Assembly (NCBI GenBank): GCA_003665825.1
Contig: QPFY01000014.1
Coordinates: 744,001-808,000, forward strand
Origin: Microbotryum silenes-acaulis
Taxonomy: Eukaryota; Basidiomycota; Microbotryomycetes; Microbotryales; Microbotryaceae
Direction: 5' to 3'
Length of the DNA: 64,000 bases
Shown: positions 1-11,069 of the stretch, piece after piece
How positions within the stretch are numbered: position 1 is the stretch's first letter
Layout of the letters: each line of letters opens with the position of its first letter
Translations under genes and position numbers: made by a program
The notes under the pieces: generated by a model
Seen by the model: only the letters and a program-made list of their open reading frames with translations
Database searches by the model: none
Told to the model about the DNA's origin: nothing

Positions 1-171
1 CTCGATGAGCAGATGATGTTGGTACACGTCGCGCAAATGAAAGACGTCATCGCAGCCGAGATAAAGGGGCTCGAGTGGTGCCCGCTCTGCCCTTTCGCCA
101 CCGTCGTCGAGTATGGGCTGCGAGGATCTCTAGTTTGTTCAATGGGGTGTGGTACCTGGGAGCAAGGTCAG
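1..171 (+). pseudogene. IBR-domain fragment of an RBR ubiquitin ligase (cut by window edge)
   Basis: Reading from the window edge, the frame through base 13 encodes an IBR-like zinc segment with the motif GLEWCPLCPFATVV followed by CSMGCG. It ends at a strong donor (GTAAGT at 172). The same segment of the complete ligase just downstream reads GLEKCPFCPYAVVLD, so this is a second, diverged copy of that domain. Its phase (0 at base 171) does not splice in frame to the acceptor at 285-286. It is therefore either the tail of a tandem paralogue starting outside the window or a decayed duplicate. It could belong to the next gene only through a further small exon that I could not find. Confidence 0.45.
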
Positions 172-286
172 GTAAGTTTTTCTTCTTCTGTCTTCCAAAA
201 GTGGGACACAAAGGACACAGAACATTGATGGCTGATCCCGATCGCGCCACACTTTGCGTAGTCGAGAGCTCCCATTTTCATCGCAG

Positions 287-1741
287 AGGAGATCGTTCCA
301 GAGCCATCGAAGCCATCACCCGTGATCGCCCAGCCGCCCGAGTGCACATTCGTTGTACCAGACATACAAGATGGGTCCAGCAAGGCGCAAGGGAGCTCGA
401 GCGTCCCCTCGATCTCATCGTCGGTTACTACCAGCACGTCCACCTTAACGGCATCGGCGTCGACATCGGCCTCTACACCCGCGAGCTCGGAACCGCCCCC
501 ACCTTATGTCCCCAAGACCATCGAGTGTGCTTGCTGCTTCGACGACGATCCTTTGCTTGAGACGACCCATTGCTCGAAGGGCTGCGTCTTTTGCCTCGAC
601 TGCGCTCGCAAGTACGCCGAGACGCGCATCGAAGAAAGTCAACACACCTTGCCGTGCATGTCGACCACCGCGTGCAAGGGGCTCTTCACCGACAAAGAAG
701 CGATTCTGTTCCTCTCCCGAACGTCTTTCGCCCGACTTGAACAACTGCGACAGGATTATGAGATCGAGCAAGCTCAGATTCCTGGACTGGAGAAGTGTCC
801 GTTCTGTCCTTATGCCGTCGTCTTGGACCCCCATCACGGACGAATTTTCCAGTGCTTGATTCCTGACTGCGCCATCAGCTCGTGCCGCCGGTGTATGAGG
901 GTTCGTGCCTGAGCACTGGGAATTTGATGAAGTGAGAATGTGCTAAACAACGTTTGCTTTGCTACGCAGGAGGAGCACAGCCCGATGACGTGTAAAGAAG
1001 CAGCTGAACACAAGCCTGCGCAAGCAATCCACAAAGTCGCAGGTCAGCATCGTTGATTCCGTTTTTTGGTCGCATTCCAAAGCCCACCGATGAACCTTTG
1101 CTTCACGTGACTGCCACAGAGGCCATGAGCGACGCCTTGATTCGTCGCTGCCCTAACCCCAAGTGCGGCAAGACCTTCATCAAGGAGGACGGTTGCAATG
1201 TAGGTGTCACAGTTGTTCGCTTTCGACGCTTCCCTCACTGATGGTCCATCCGACGAAAGCACATCGTTTGCACCGCGTGCCGAACCGAGTCATGCTTCGT
1301 CTGCGGCGTCTTTGTGAGTATCTCTGCTTCGTTATGACTACTCGTTACGGGACGTCTGGCTGATTCGACACTTCACCGCATGCTCACCGCTTGCAGGTCA
1401 AGGTACGACCAATGTCCTACTCTTGAATGTCAAGCGCAACCGACTGAATTTCTGATCCTTACGGAACGTGCAGGGCTACGGGCACTGGCAACTTCCATCT
1501 GCTTCATGCCCACTTTTCGACGACGGCGACATGGCAGATCGCGTCTCGGGCAATGTACCTTTTCCGAACCTCTTAAAATCCACTTACAAAATCCCATGCT
1601 GAAGTATTCGCCCACCCACAGATCGAATCTGCTTGGAGGTCCAGTACCTCCTTGGTTCTGCAAGAAAATCCCGAGATTGACGAACGCGATCTCGAGAGTT
1701 TGAGATTAGTCTCGAAATGGAACCCTTTGCGACGTCGCTGA
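287..1741 (+). CDS. RBR-type E3 ubiquitin ligase, RNF216/TRIAD3-like
   Basis: RING-between-RING E3 ligases pass ubiquitin from E2 through a RING2 cysteine to substrate. Exons read as 287-900, 970-1042, 1120-1199, 1260-1313, 1397-1402, 1474-1554 and 1622-1741 (TGA at 1739). The order is a Ser/Thr-rich leader, RING1 (CACCFDDD, CSKGCVFCLDC), IBR (CPFCPYAVVLD, CSSCRRC region) and RING2 (RRCPNPKCGKTFIKEDGCN, then CTACRTESCFVCGVF). The fifth exon is only six bases and gives Val-Lys; with it RING2 runs CGVFVKGYGHW, which matches the RNF216 pattern CxVxxxGYxHF. Everything from base 287 onward is phase-consistent. The start codon is not resolved: no in-frame ATG lies in the first exon, so an upstream exon is missing. 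It runs toward REG1. Confidence 0.75.
1397..1402 (+). other. 6-nt microexon of the RBR ligase gene
   Basis: GTCAAG sits between a TTGCAG acceptor and a GTACGA donor. It adds Val-Lys at the end of RING2, where RNF216 homologues have two residues (Ile-Asn in human). Skipping it keeps the frame but deletes those two positions. Confidence 0.6.
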
Positions 1742-2291
1742 GTCGTCTCGTGTCGATTGTTGACTTTTCTCCTTCTCGCATTTCGAAAAATGCCGTCGAA
1801 AGATAATAACCGTAAGATTTTGTACATCACCAGTTGGAAAATTCACTCAATGTACAGTGCAATCTGAACAAAAAAACCCATCTCAATCGTTCCTGCGCCT
1901 GCTGAGTCCTTCTCTCCGCATTTCTTCTCGCAGAGTCGTCTCTCAGAGCGTCCGCTTGCACTTCCCGTATAAGAACTAGAGGCCTTGCCTTGGATACTGT
2001 CACATTGCTCTTTGTGGGTCGTTCATGCTAAGTAGGAGCGTTGTTGTGGTAGCGAAAATACGAAAGAAAGAAAAAGAAAAAGAAAAAGAAAAACACGAGG
2101 AAGATTCCAGAAAGAGAAGGGGAAAAAAGAACAGACAAAAAAAATGAAAGAAACGAGAAGAACAGGGAAAAGACAAGTTGCAAGATTTGCGACGTGGGGT
2201 AGGGGAAAAAAAAGGAAGGGGTTCTATCTATATGGTTGAAGGGGGGGGGGGGGGGGGGGGGGGGGAGAGACAAAACAAAGACACAGAACGC
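1742..2291. other. Convergent intergenic stretch with G25 homopolymer
   Basis: This lies between the stop codons of the RBR ligase (+) and REG1 (-). It is purine-rich on the plus strand from 2050, and an uninterrupted run of 25 G occupies 2241-2265. I see no gene. The run would be C25 in the REG1 3' untranslated region if transcription extends that far. Confidence 0.7.
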
Positions 2292-5200
2292 TCAACGCCG
2301 GCCAAAGTGCCAAATGTTTTTGCTCAACGCGCCGAGCAGACCCTTGGCCGTACCCGCGACCTCGAGCGTGCGCCCGAACAACCCCGACTCGTTCGACGTG
2401 TCGTCGTCGTAGTAGCCAAAGCCATAGTCGTCGTGCGTCGAATCGCGGCCGCTGTCGAGCGAAGATCGATCGGTAGACTTCGCCGAGGACGACGAGGGAC
2501 CGAGCCCGTCCTTAGTCCCGCTGGCGGAGGCGGAGGAACCAGCCGAGCTTGTCGATCGGTGCTGCGTCGCATTGTACGACGATGACGAGTTTGCTCCTCC
2601 TCCTCCACTACCGCCGCCGGTGCTCCCGCGAGCGGCGCGCAACAAAGACCGCCGAGCAAAGGAAGGGACCTGTTCGTCGGACCACTGCGTCCCCGCGAGG
2701 TCGGTCGGATCTAGCGCGGGCGAGTTCGACAGGCTCGGCATCAACGAGCTCGCGTCCTCGGACGACGAGTGACGCGTTGTATCTTCGACGGTCGCAGCGG
2801 TCGACGTCGATGTCGTCGCATAGGAGGGCGAAGGCTGACGGAACCGAGGCGCACCCGCACCACTCGAGGCGACGGTCGTCCGCCCCCCTGCGACGGCGGG
2901 TGTCGTTGCCGGTGGTGGTACGAGCGGCGGCGAAACGGGACCAGGGGCCGGCTTGGCCGTGGTGACGACGGGGCTCGGTCGACCACGAGCCGCTGTCGGC
3001 GGCTGGGCCGATGCCGAGCTCGTGGCGGGGGCAGTGGAAGTCGTCGAAGCCGACTTGATGCCATCGAGCACGGGGTCGGGGTTGATCTGCCGACTGAGCG
3101 CCGACCGTTCGGGCGAGATCGTCTTTTTGATCGCCCCCGGTGCGACCCCCGACGACGACGACAACGACGACGAGGACGAATTGGACGACGAACTGACGCG
3201 ACGCACATCGCCGAACGCGACGTCCTCGACGGTCTCGATCTCTCCCCCGCTCAAACTCCGCGACCGGACGACGCTCGAAGGTGAGGGCGAAGGCGAAACG
3301 GAAATGACAGCGGCTGGCGAAGATCCAGGCTGGGGCGTCGACGTGGTGGACGAGTCCGCTCGACCGGGCGACGTCTTGCGGATCGTGATCGACGACGAGT
3401 TCTTGTCGCCGTCGATGATGGTCTCAGTCTCGCTTTCGCTCGATTGCTCCTCGGCGAGGTCGCTGAGCTGGCGCGAGACCCCACTGGCGGCACCGGTGGC
3501 CGTCGACGGCGCTCCGAGGGTGGAGACCGCAGTCGAGCCCGAGCCGAAAGCGTTGAGTGACTCGTACGAGCCGACGCGCCGCGAAGAGACGATCGTGCTC
3601 GGTCGTGCCCCACTCGCGATCGAGGGGCCGGGAGGCGAATACGACGACGGCGAGATGCTCGTCGAACTGCTGCGTCGATCGGCCGAGGCGGCGCGCTCGA
3701 GCGACGAGCTCGAACCCCGACTCGTGCTCCGCCCTCGTGTCTCGAACGTCCCCGAGTTGCCACCCCGCGGACTGCTCCCGTTGTTATCATCGGAGCTGGA
3801 GCGACGGCCCGCGGGTCGGACGTGCTGTGGAATCGCCGTCGCGATGACCGTACCCAGCGAGTTGGACGAACCGTACGGCGAGGCCGAGGGGGAAGGCGAC
3901 GACGAACCGCTGGATCTTGTCGGTGTTGCGGATCCGGGTGGACTCTGCCCTGGCGGTGAGGAGACGAGACGCGGCACATGCGAATCCCCTTCGCTGCTGG
4001 CGGCGGCCCCGGCCGAGTTCTTGAGGATGCTGCGCTTCGGCGTCGGCGAGTCCTTCGACGACGCGGCCGGAGCATGGGGGCCGCGAATGTGGTAGCCCGT
4101 CGACGACGTCGAGCTCCTCCCCGTCCCGCTGCGATCCGAGTTGTTGCTCGACCGCCGCGAGTGGCTCGGCGACGAGTCGACCGACGAGCTCGTGCTCGAG
4201 CCACCGACGCTGCCCGAGTTGTGGCACGGCGGGTAGTGGCCGTTGTTACCCGTGCCGTGGTGGAAAGAGGGCGAACCAGCCTCGTAGTTGTTGTGGGTGC
4301 CGGCGATGAGGTGCGTCGAGCCATACTGCGCCATGTCGTACTCGTCGGCGACGCCGACGTCGGGGCCGCTAAAGTAGTCAAACGCCACGAGGCCCATCCC
4401 CATGATGTGCTCGTCTTCGTCATCGGGGTCCCACTCGCTTTGCTGTTGCTGCTGTTGCTGCTGTTGCTGACGCGACGACACAGTGTTGGCGTAGTCGTAC
4501 AACGGTCCCCCTCGCTTCGAGGAAGAGGAAGAGGCGGCGGCGGCGGTCCGCGACTGTTGGGCTTGGTACGATGCGGAAGCGACGGCGGCATCGTTCGTCG
4601 TCGTCTGGTAGCTGTAGACGTTGCTCGGGCCGCCGGTCGCGCTCGCGACGGCGGGGTCGTGGGGGTACACGACGGCCGGGCTCGGTGCGGGCCACTGCTC
4701 GAGGCTCTTGAGCGTCGTCGGCCCTAACCGTGCGATCGTGTGGGGTTCTTGATCGAAATGCGACGATGAGGGCGGCGGTGCCGTCAAGGCCGCGGGACCG
4801 AATGTTCCGACGCGGGGACTGGACCGGAACGTGAGAACGTCATCCTCTTCGCCGTCTTCGTCCTCCTCGTCTTCTTCGTCGTAGCCCATGCCGGTGTGGC
4901 GGCCACCCCCGCTGCGGGGCATCGAGTACCGTTTGGACTCTTCGGTCGAGTCGACGGCGATGCATTGCTCGACGCGGTGGTTGAACGAGATGTGACGGTG
5001 CTCGCTCTTGCGCGTCTTGTACGGAACCGCGGCCGAGCTCGTCGACGAATCCGACATGCCGCGTTCGGGCGAGGGACCGCGAGGGGAATGCACCGGCGAC
5101 GACTTTTTGCGCCGGTTGAGACTGTTGAGCCGCACCAGGTGCGAGTCGGAACGCGCGTGGTGGATCGAGATCGTCGACTGGTCCGAGAAATCCATCCCCA

Positions 5201-6333
5201 GGTCCTCGAGCGTCGGCGACGTCGCGTTCGCCGGCATGAGAATGTCCGACAGCGAGCGATGCTTGAGGATGGGTTTGGTCTTGATCTCCGGTCGCCGCCC
5301 CTTCTTCGGCACCGCTCCTCGCGCCTTGCCCGTTGCGGCGACCGTTGCGGCAGTCGAGTTGGCCCCGTCGACCCCTTTCAACGTCGTCGCGGCGTTGGCC
5401 TTGTCTTCAATCGTCTTTTCGTCCTTGAGTGAACGCAGCGGCTCGAGACCTAGCCGTTCGTTCGCAGTCGCGACGCGGGGTGGGGGGACGGCGTCGACGG
5501 AGGTGTGCAGCGGGCCGTAGAGCCAGGTGACGTCCGAGTCTTTTAGCCTGGGCGAGTGAAAGCGAGGAGTCATCGACATCAGCTTGCTGCAACACCAAGT
5601 GGGGCATGAAAGCGGTGCCAGACTTTGCGAACGAACCCTCCACCCTCCGCCAGCGGTGCGGGGGCGGCATCGCACCGACAGCGACCGCGAACCAAGACTG
5701 GACTTACCAGTTGAGGGTCTCGGGGGATATCGTCTTTAGTTTTCCACGTTGCTTGGCCCAGGTGCGCCAACTGGCGTTCTCGAGGCGTACGCCGTTCGCG
5801 ATCTCGGCCTTGTGCTTGGTCATTGCCTTCCAGCTCGCCCACACGTCGTCCTCGGCCCAATCGTGGGAGAGGTAGTCGACGCAGATCGAAGGCAAGCGGG
5901 TCGTGATGCCGCTGTCGTCAGGCATGGGCCCACCAGAGATGTTTTGCGGGACCATCGAGACGTTGTACGGGTACATGGGCACGACGGACGAGTGGCCGTA
6001 GCCCCGATCGCCGCCTCCGCCCGACGAGAGCGAAGTCGGCGTCAAGGGTTCGGAAGCCGATGCCACCGACGAAGGCGACGTCGAGGGGGAGGAGGCGGGG
6101 GGTACGTTCTGGTCATCGTCGGAGGCGGCCGTCGCCGAAGAAGCGGTGGAGGCGACATGGTTCTTGGTCGGGTTGCGCACCGCGGCTTCGGCTTTGGCTT
6201 CGTACAGGCTGGCTGCGGCGGTTGGGTCAGCCGAGTTCATGCTGGCGCTCTTCCTCGGCAAGCTGATCGGCGTCGGGCTCGAACGTTCGGGAGGCGAGGT
6301 CGACACCGAGCCGAATTGGACTTGGGGTGACAT
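2292..6333 (-). CDS. REG1: PP1 (Glc7) regulatory subunit of the Reg1 family
   Basis: Reg1 targets protein phosphatase 1 to Snf1 kinase and so controls glucose repression in yeast. Two exons, 6333-5708 and 5547-2292, give 1,293 residues. The signature block spans the splice site: DYLSHDWAEDDVWASW, RLENASWRTWAKQRGK, then ETLNW/LKDSDVTWLYGPL. Around residue 395 lies RHISFNHRVEQCIAVD, with an RVxF-type PP1 docking motif (RHISF). Later conserved pieces are GLVAFDYFSGPDVG and the C-terminal AGTAKGLLGALSKNIWHF. Most of the rest is low-complexity Ser/Pro sequence with an acidic run and a Q10 tract (about 4440-4470). Intron 5548-5707 has a GTAAGTC donor. The family is certain; the regulatory target in this organism is inferred from yeast. 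Confidence 0.92.
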
Positions 6334-7628
6334 GCCGTCGCAAGCCGTACTAGGCTGTAGGGGTGCGGAGGACCGTTGCCCGGCGGGACAGGATCACCGG
6401 CGGATCCGGGTCCCGCACGGATCGAGCGAGGCAGCAGCAGCGCAAGCGGGAAGCGCGTTCGCGGAAGGTCGGCCAGGGCAGCTGCACCGACTCCAGAGCG
6501 CAGGTATAGAAATGGATCACTTGTGGTCGAGCTTGGGTTCGCAGATAGGGTGGCCAAGGTGGATGACAACTGCAAGGTCGTGAGAAAGCGGACGTGGGTT
6601 TCGAGGGGGGTTCGGGGTTTCGAGTACGTCAGCTGATCGCACTCTCGAGCCGCCAGTGAACAGCACCAGTGGCCAGGAGTGGCGCCTGGCCCTGGGCGTG
6701 GGCACGAGGCGTGGGCGTGGGCGCCGCACTACCACCACCCACAGCGCAAGAGATCATGAGACGCCCGAACGAGGATTCGCACCCGGCCAAAAGCACTCAC
6801 ACAAAGTCACAAGCAGAGGGGAAAGACACACACACACACACACACACGCACACACAGCGAAACGACTCCTCCGAGGTAAGGCGGATTTCCACGGGAACCA
6901 CAGCAGTCGATGAGCAAGGGGAAGAGGTAGCGGTTCAAGAGGGACGAGACAACGGCAACGGCCAGCGAGCCCGGGCGCGGGACCTGCGCGTGCAAGCGCG
7001 TGCACTGGCACGGGCTGGCACGGGGTCATTTGCCATTCGCATGGATCTCCTCCGTCTTATCCAATCGATTACCACCGGACCCCCACGCCCTCAATTACGC
7101 ACTAGTCTGCCCTCTTTTTTCTCCTCGGCCGGCGCACCGTAGGTAAACCGGCCAATTTCTCTTTTCCCTACAGACCCAAAAAAAACTGGCTCGGCAAGTT
7201 TGTACCCATCCTCCGATCATGTAAAACACTTTGGACCAACTGTGCGCCCAGGTTAGCACGGATACGATCGACCCGATACCACCCGCGGGACAACGGAAAA
7301 CTCCCGTCGGGGCCTTCCCACAATTCATCCGGGGTAATCGCGCTGCGAGCGCCAAGCGGGCTAACTCGAGAGAGCCTCGACCTCGGCCAGTTCATGTGGT
7401 CAGGTCGGGACGCAGGATTCTCTAATTTGCGTCGTCTGTATCTCTTTCATAGGCGGACAGAGAATTGAGAAATTCTCCATATTCCTTCAGTTGTGCAGAC
7501 CGGTTCAGCTGCTCCGTGCTCACGAGACAGAGCAAAGTCGTTTTTCTCTCGAACTTTGTGCGCAAAACAAAGCGATTCAATACAAAGTTGCACACCACAG
7601 AACAGCACAAGCAGACCCAATCCCCAAT
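6334..7628. other. REG1 upstream region and MAK16 3' flank, with CA repeat
   Basis: About 1.3 kb lies between the REG1 start codon and the MAK16 stop codon. A CA dinucleotide repeat lies at about 6825-6856. The short open frames here match no family I recognise and have no codon or splice pattern to support them, so I read this as promoter and untranslated sequence. Confidence 0.6.
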
Positions 7629-9171
7629 CTACCAGGTATCGACTGTTCTCGGGTCCAACCTCTCGGTCTCTTGTTCGTACTCGACCTCGACCCTCGGCGC
7701 CTTCTTGTTGTTTCCCCCCTTGCGAGGTTTCTTGACCGCTCGCTTGGGCGTCGGCGGTTCGGGCTTGGTCGCTTTCCTCTTCCCCTTTAGATCCTGAACC
7801 TCTTGATCCTCATCATCCGATCCATCCTCTTCCGAACCCTCCTCCTCACTTCCACTCGGCCCATCCTCGTCCGAATCTTCGGACCAAACCCTTTCTTCAT
7901 CCCCACCCACGTCCTCCAAATCCTCCAAATCACTCTCATCGAAATCACTAACAAACTCGGCCTGTCCAGCCTCAAAATCCTCCTCTTCCTCGTCCTCCTC
8001 AAACTCATCCGAATCGTAATCAGTCTCATCATCGGACTCCATCCCCAACCCTTCCAATTCCTTCTCCCTCTCCTTCTCCCCTTCGACCCCACCTTCCTTC
8101 TCCCTCTTCTCGCGATTCAATACGGCTTGCCAAACTTGTTCATTGACGTTCAAGGGGGCGTCACCATACGCTCGGGACTTCAACCGAGCGATCAACTCCT
8201 TTTCGAGTGACTTTTCGAGTCGCGCGGCGGTGAGCGCTTTGGCTTCACGAGCGGATTCACGTCGCTCCAATTTTTGCTTGATCGGTACGAGTTGAGGTCT
8301 TAGTGTGTAATCAACAACAGAGGTAAGGATTTAGCGTTTAATTTGTAGTTTGAGCTTGGATGGAAGTCGTAAGACTTACGCATCCTTGAGCTTGAGCTTC
8401 TGCATCTTGATGAGGTATTGGGTGATCTTGGTCATGCGTTGCTTGCACTTGTGAATGAGGTAGTCAGGCCAGTAGATGAGGTGTTGATCAATCTGTTCGA
8501 AAGAGAAGGCAAGTATCGCGTGCTGTCTGTCAGCTTGTATCCGTTGTCCGTTAGCGAGAAGGTGAGGAGAGAAAGAACCGACCTGTTTCAACGCCTTTGT
8601 GTAATTCGAAGACAGCCTCACGCGCTCCCACATCTTGCTCGGCAAATGAGCCCTTTCGATCGTCTTCATGTACAGATACACCGTTCCTGTTGAGCCGAAA
8701 ATAAGCGACCCAGTGTCTCAGTGGGATTGACCGAATTCCGAGAATGTCTCCCTTTAGCGAGGTGGAATTGATGGACTGACCGGCATGCTCGCGAACGGTC
8801 GCATACCTACTGTTGGCCAACGGGCACGATTGACGCGAGCAGAGACCAGTGAGATTGTATTCGTTGCGACAAAAGTTTTGGGTGATCGTCCTGGTGAAAC
8901 GAACGGAAGGAAGGAGAAGGAGCGGTGACGAGGTGGCGAGTGAAAGGACGAGGAGATTCAGCATACGGGGCATGCGGTCATATCCGTGTTTGATACAGCA
9001 GTACGCACTTGATCTTGTATGAACAATGTTGGGTGTTGATGATACCCCTGTGAAGGTGCAATTCAGGGCGTTCCGAGTGGTCGAGCAGTCGAGTTCAGTC
9101 AGCTGATCAGCCTTCGGAGCGACCCGCTGTGCGCGACTGGTGACTGACCAGATGACGTCGTCGGACTGCAT
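7629..9171 (-). CDS. MAK16: Ribosome biogenesis factor Mak16
   Basis: Mak16 is a nucleolar protein needed for 60S pre-ribosome assembly. Six exons (9171-9149, 9047-9009, 8890-8781, 8686-8583, 8492-8380, 8298-7629) give 352 residues. It begins MQSDDVIW as in yeast and human Mak16. Then come a zinc-binding Cys cluster ([25 protein letters not shown]), [28 protein letters not shown], and [20 protein letters not shown]. The C-terminal half is a long acidic tract followed by a basic stretch and the conserved [10 protein letters not shown]. All splice sites are GT-AG and all phases close. It points the same way as REG1, with its 3' end toward the REG1 promoter. Confidence 0.95.
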
Positions 9172-11069
9172 ATTATTAGTTTTTCAGTCAAAGTGTCCGA
9201 CGAGAGAGAGAGAAGTTGTAGAAGGTCTGCCTTGCGCCGAGTGGATTCGGTGATGATCTCGACTTGAGACCCGTTGTCGTGTGGCGCGGTCGATGAGCTG
9301 GCAGCGAGCGCTTCAGACAGTCGAAATCGTCAAAGTACGGGGCAAAGGGTATCCCACGGGTGGCGTTGTCGTACTGATCAGACTGTGTTGCTTTGTGGAG
9401 GCGAGCGGGGTCGAGATGAATGCGAGGAAGCGAACCAGACGAGAGCAGCCGACTGCGACTGACCGGCTGCGAACCAAAATTTGGCCCGCGCCACTCACCG
9501 CGCCTCGTAGCGCCTCGTTGGAGCTCGTTGGCTGCGAAGCACGTCGACGAGCTGATGTAGGCGTGGGCCAGCCAAAGGAGTCCGTCGCACTCTCAACTTT
9601 GAATGCCACCTACAAAAACTCTCCCTTTTTTTTTGGATCGCCCAAATCAAGTTTCTGTTTCGGAAAATCTATCCGCGTAGAAAGGAGCCCCTGTCATCCG
9701 GCTCCGTCGTAATCGAGTTTTGCACCGATATGAAGCTTTTCGAGTGACCTAATACAGTACTGCGATCTCTCAACGATCAGTGTCAGTGCTCCCCACTTTC
9801 TCCCATCGTGGCACGTAGTGAGTCGGGTATGGCCCCACACCTCGGGCTCTCGGCAGGAAACTTCGGGCCAGCACTAGGAATTCCCACGCGCCGAGCTTGT
9901 GAAGGTGCGCGGCGAAGACTTAGTCACGACGCATCAGAAAAGAGAGCTGGCGCAACTCGGGGACTTCAATTGCTACCATTTGATCCTGTCAAGAGAAAGA
10001 TGGAAGCAGAAGGGCCGATGCCGAAACCGAAGACACAGTCTGGAAGAGAAGAGTGGGGTTGAAAAGTGCATCGCACCACCAACTGCGTAGTTCGCTTGCC
10101 ATCTGTATCGGAAGACCGACCAGATCCCACACTATGCTTGCTGTCAGCCAATCTACCGCCGACTCCGTTTCTGCTTCATCAGCATTGGATCGTACTTGTC
10201 GAGCTCGGCGACTTCAATTGTTTATCGGAAGAGCGATACTACAAAACAGGTCCGACCGATGAAGTTACCTGTGGCTGAATACTCTGGGGATGAGATTTGA
10301 ACGGTCCGCTGCGGCAATATGTCCAGTATGTCGGAGTGCTGAGTACATATGCTGTCCGTACCACGAGTGAAACATGAGTTGCCCGTTTTTGGCCGACAGT
10401 AACTGCGAGGCGCGATGTGTGACGTCGTACAACTCAGGCTCTACCTCGATCATTGAGCAACTTGTGCTGCGCGGGGCCCCGGTTGCACAAGCTGAGAGAG
10501 AAAAACGTTTGCGTGGGAATCGTCGATTATCATCGGCGGCGGTCCGGATTGGTCGGAACAAGGAGCTTATTTGTTCTCCACGCCGTCTGTACGGCTCTCC
10601 AGTATCCTCACTCTCCTCAACCCCCGATCTACCCAGGGGACAGGTTACTAGCACCACCGTTTCTCGCGGGGTGTGGGGTAACAGTCCCGTGTCAGCCGAA
10701 GCGGGGATCTGAACCGGTCTCTCCTATTTGTTGTCAATAGCCACGCGCGTGCGGGGTCTCTCTGCCATTCCGTCCAATAAACTCTCGAAATAGGTTTTCG
10801 AGGCGGGGACCCCCCCGAGTCTTCGAAATAAATTCTTCAGCGCTAACGAGCTACGGGGATCTCAGAATATCCCAAAAAGAGCCAAAACTGAAACGAGCCA
10901 GAAAGCGCACAAAGAGAGCTTATGCACAAACGCAAAGAACAAAGAATAAAGAACGAACATTGCACATTTTCCGAAAAAACATCGTGCTTTTGAACATCGC
11001 TTCAGGAAGCCCCTACTCGAGCCCACCCATCCCCCTCGTACCCATCACGACGATCCAAACCACCCCCCC
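9172..11069. other. 1.9-kb intergenic stretch, no gene recognised
   Basis: Upstream of MAK16 and downstream of the zinc-cluster factor. Open frames on both strands (for example around 9281-9712, 10265-10657 and 10374-10712) show no recognisable domain and no consistent splicing. A phrase of about 17 bases (ggacttcaattg core) recurs near 9960 and 10208, which I treat as chance or a minor repeat. I found no tRNA-like B box. Confidence 0.5.

Noticed and set aside
2178..3284. Plus-strand frames with poly-Gly or Arg runs near the G25 tract
   Set aside because: Products of the homopolymer and the antisense of REG1, with no start context or homology.
2953..4591. Long open frames antisense to, or in other frames of, REG1 (up to 446 aa)
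   Set aside because: Composition is Arg/Asp/Ser repeats created by the GC-rich Ser/Pro codons of REG1. No domain, and the REG1 frame is conserved.
9930..10250. Two similar phrases reading LGDFNC in translation
   Set aside because: Similarity is limited to about 17 bases in different contexts; too short to call a repeat family or gene.
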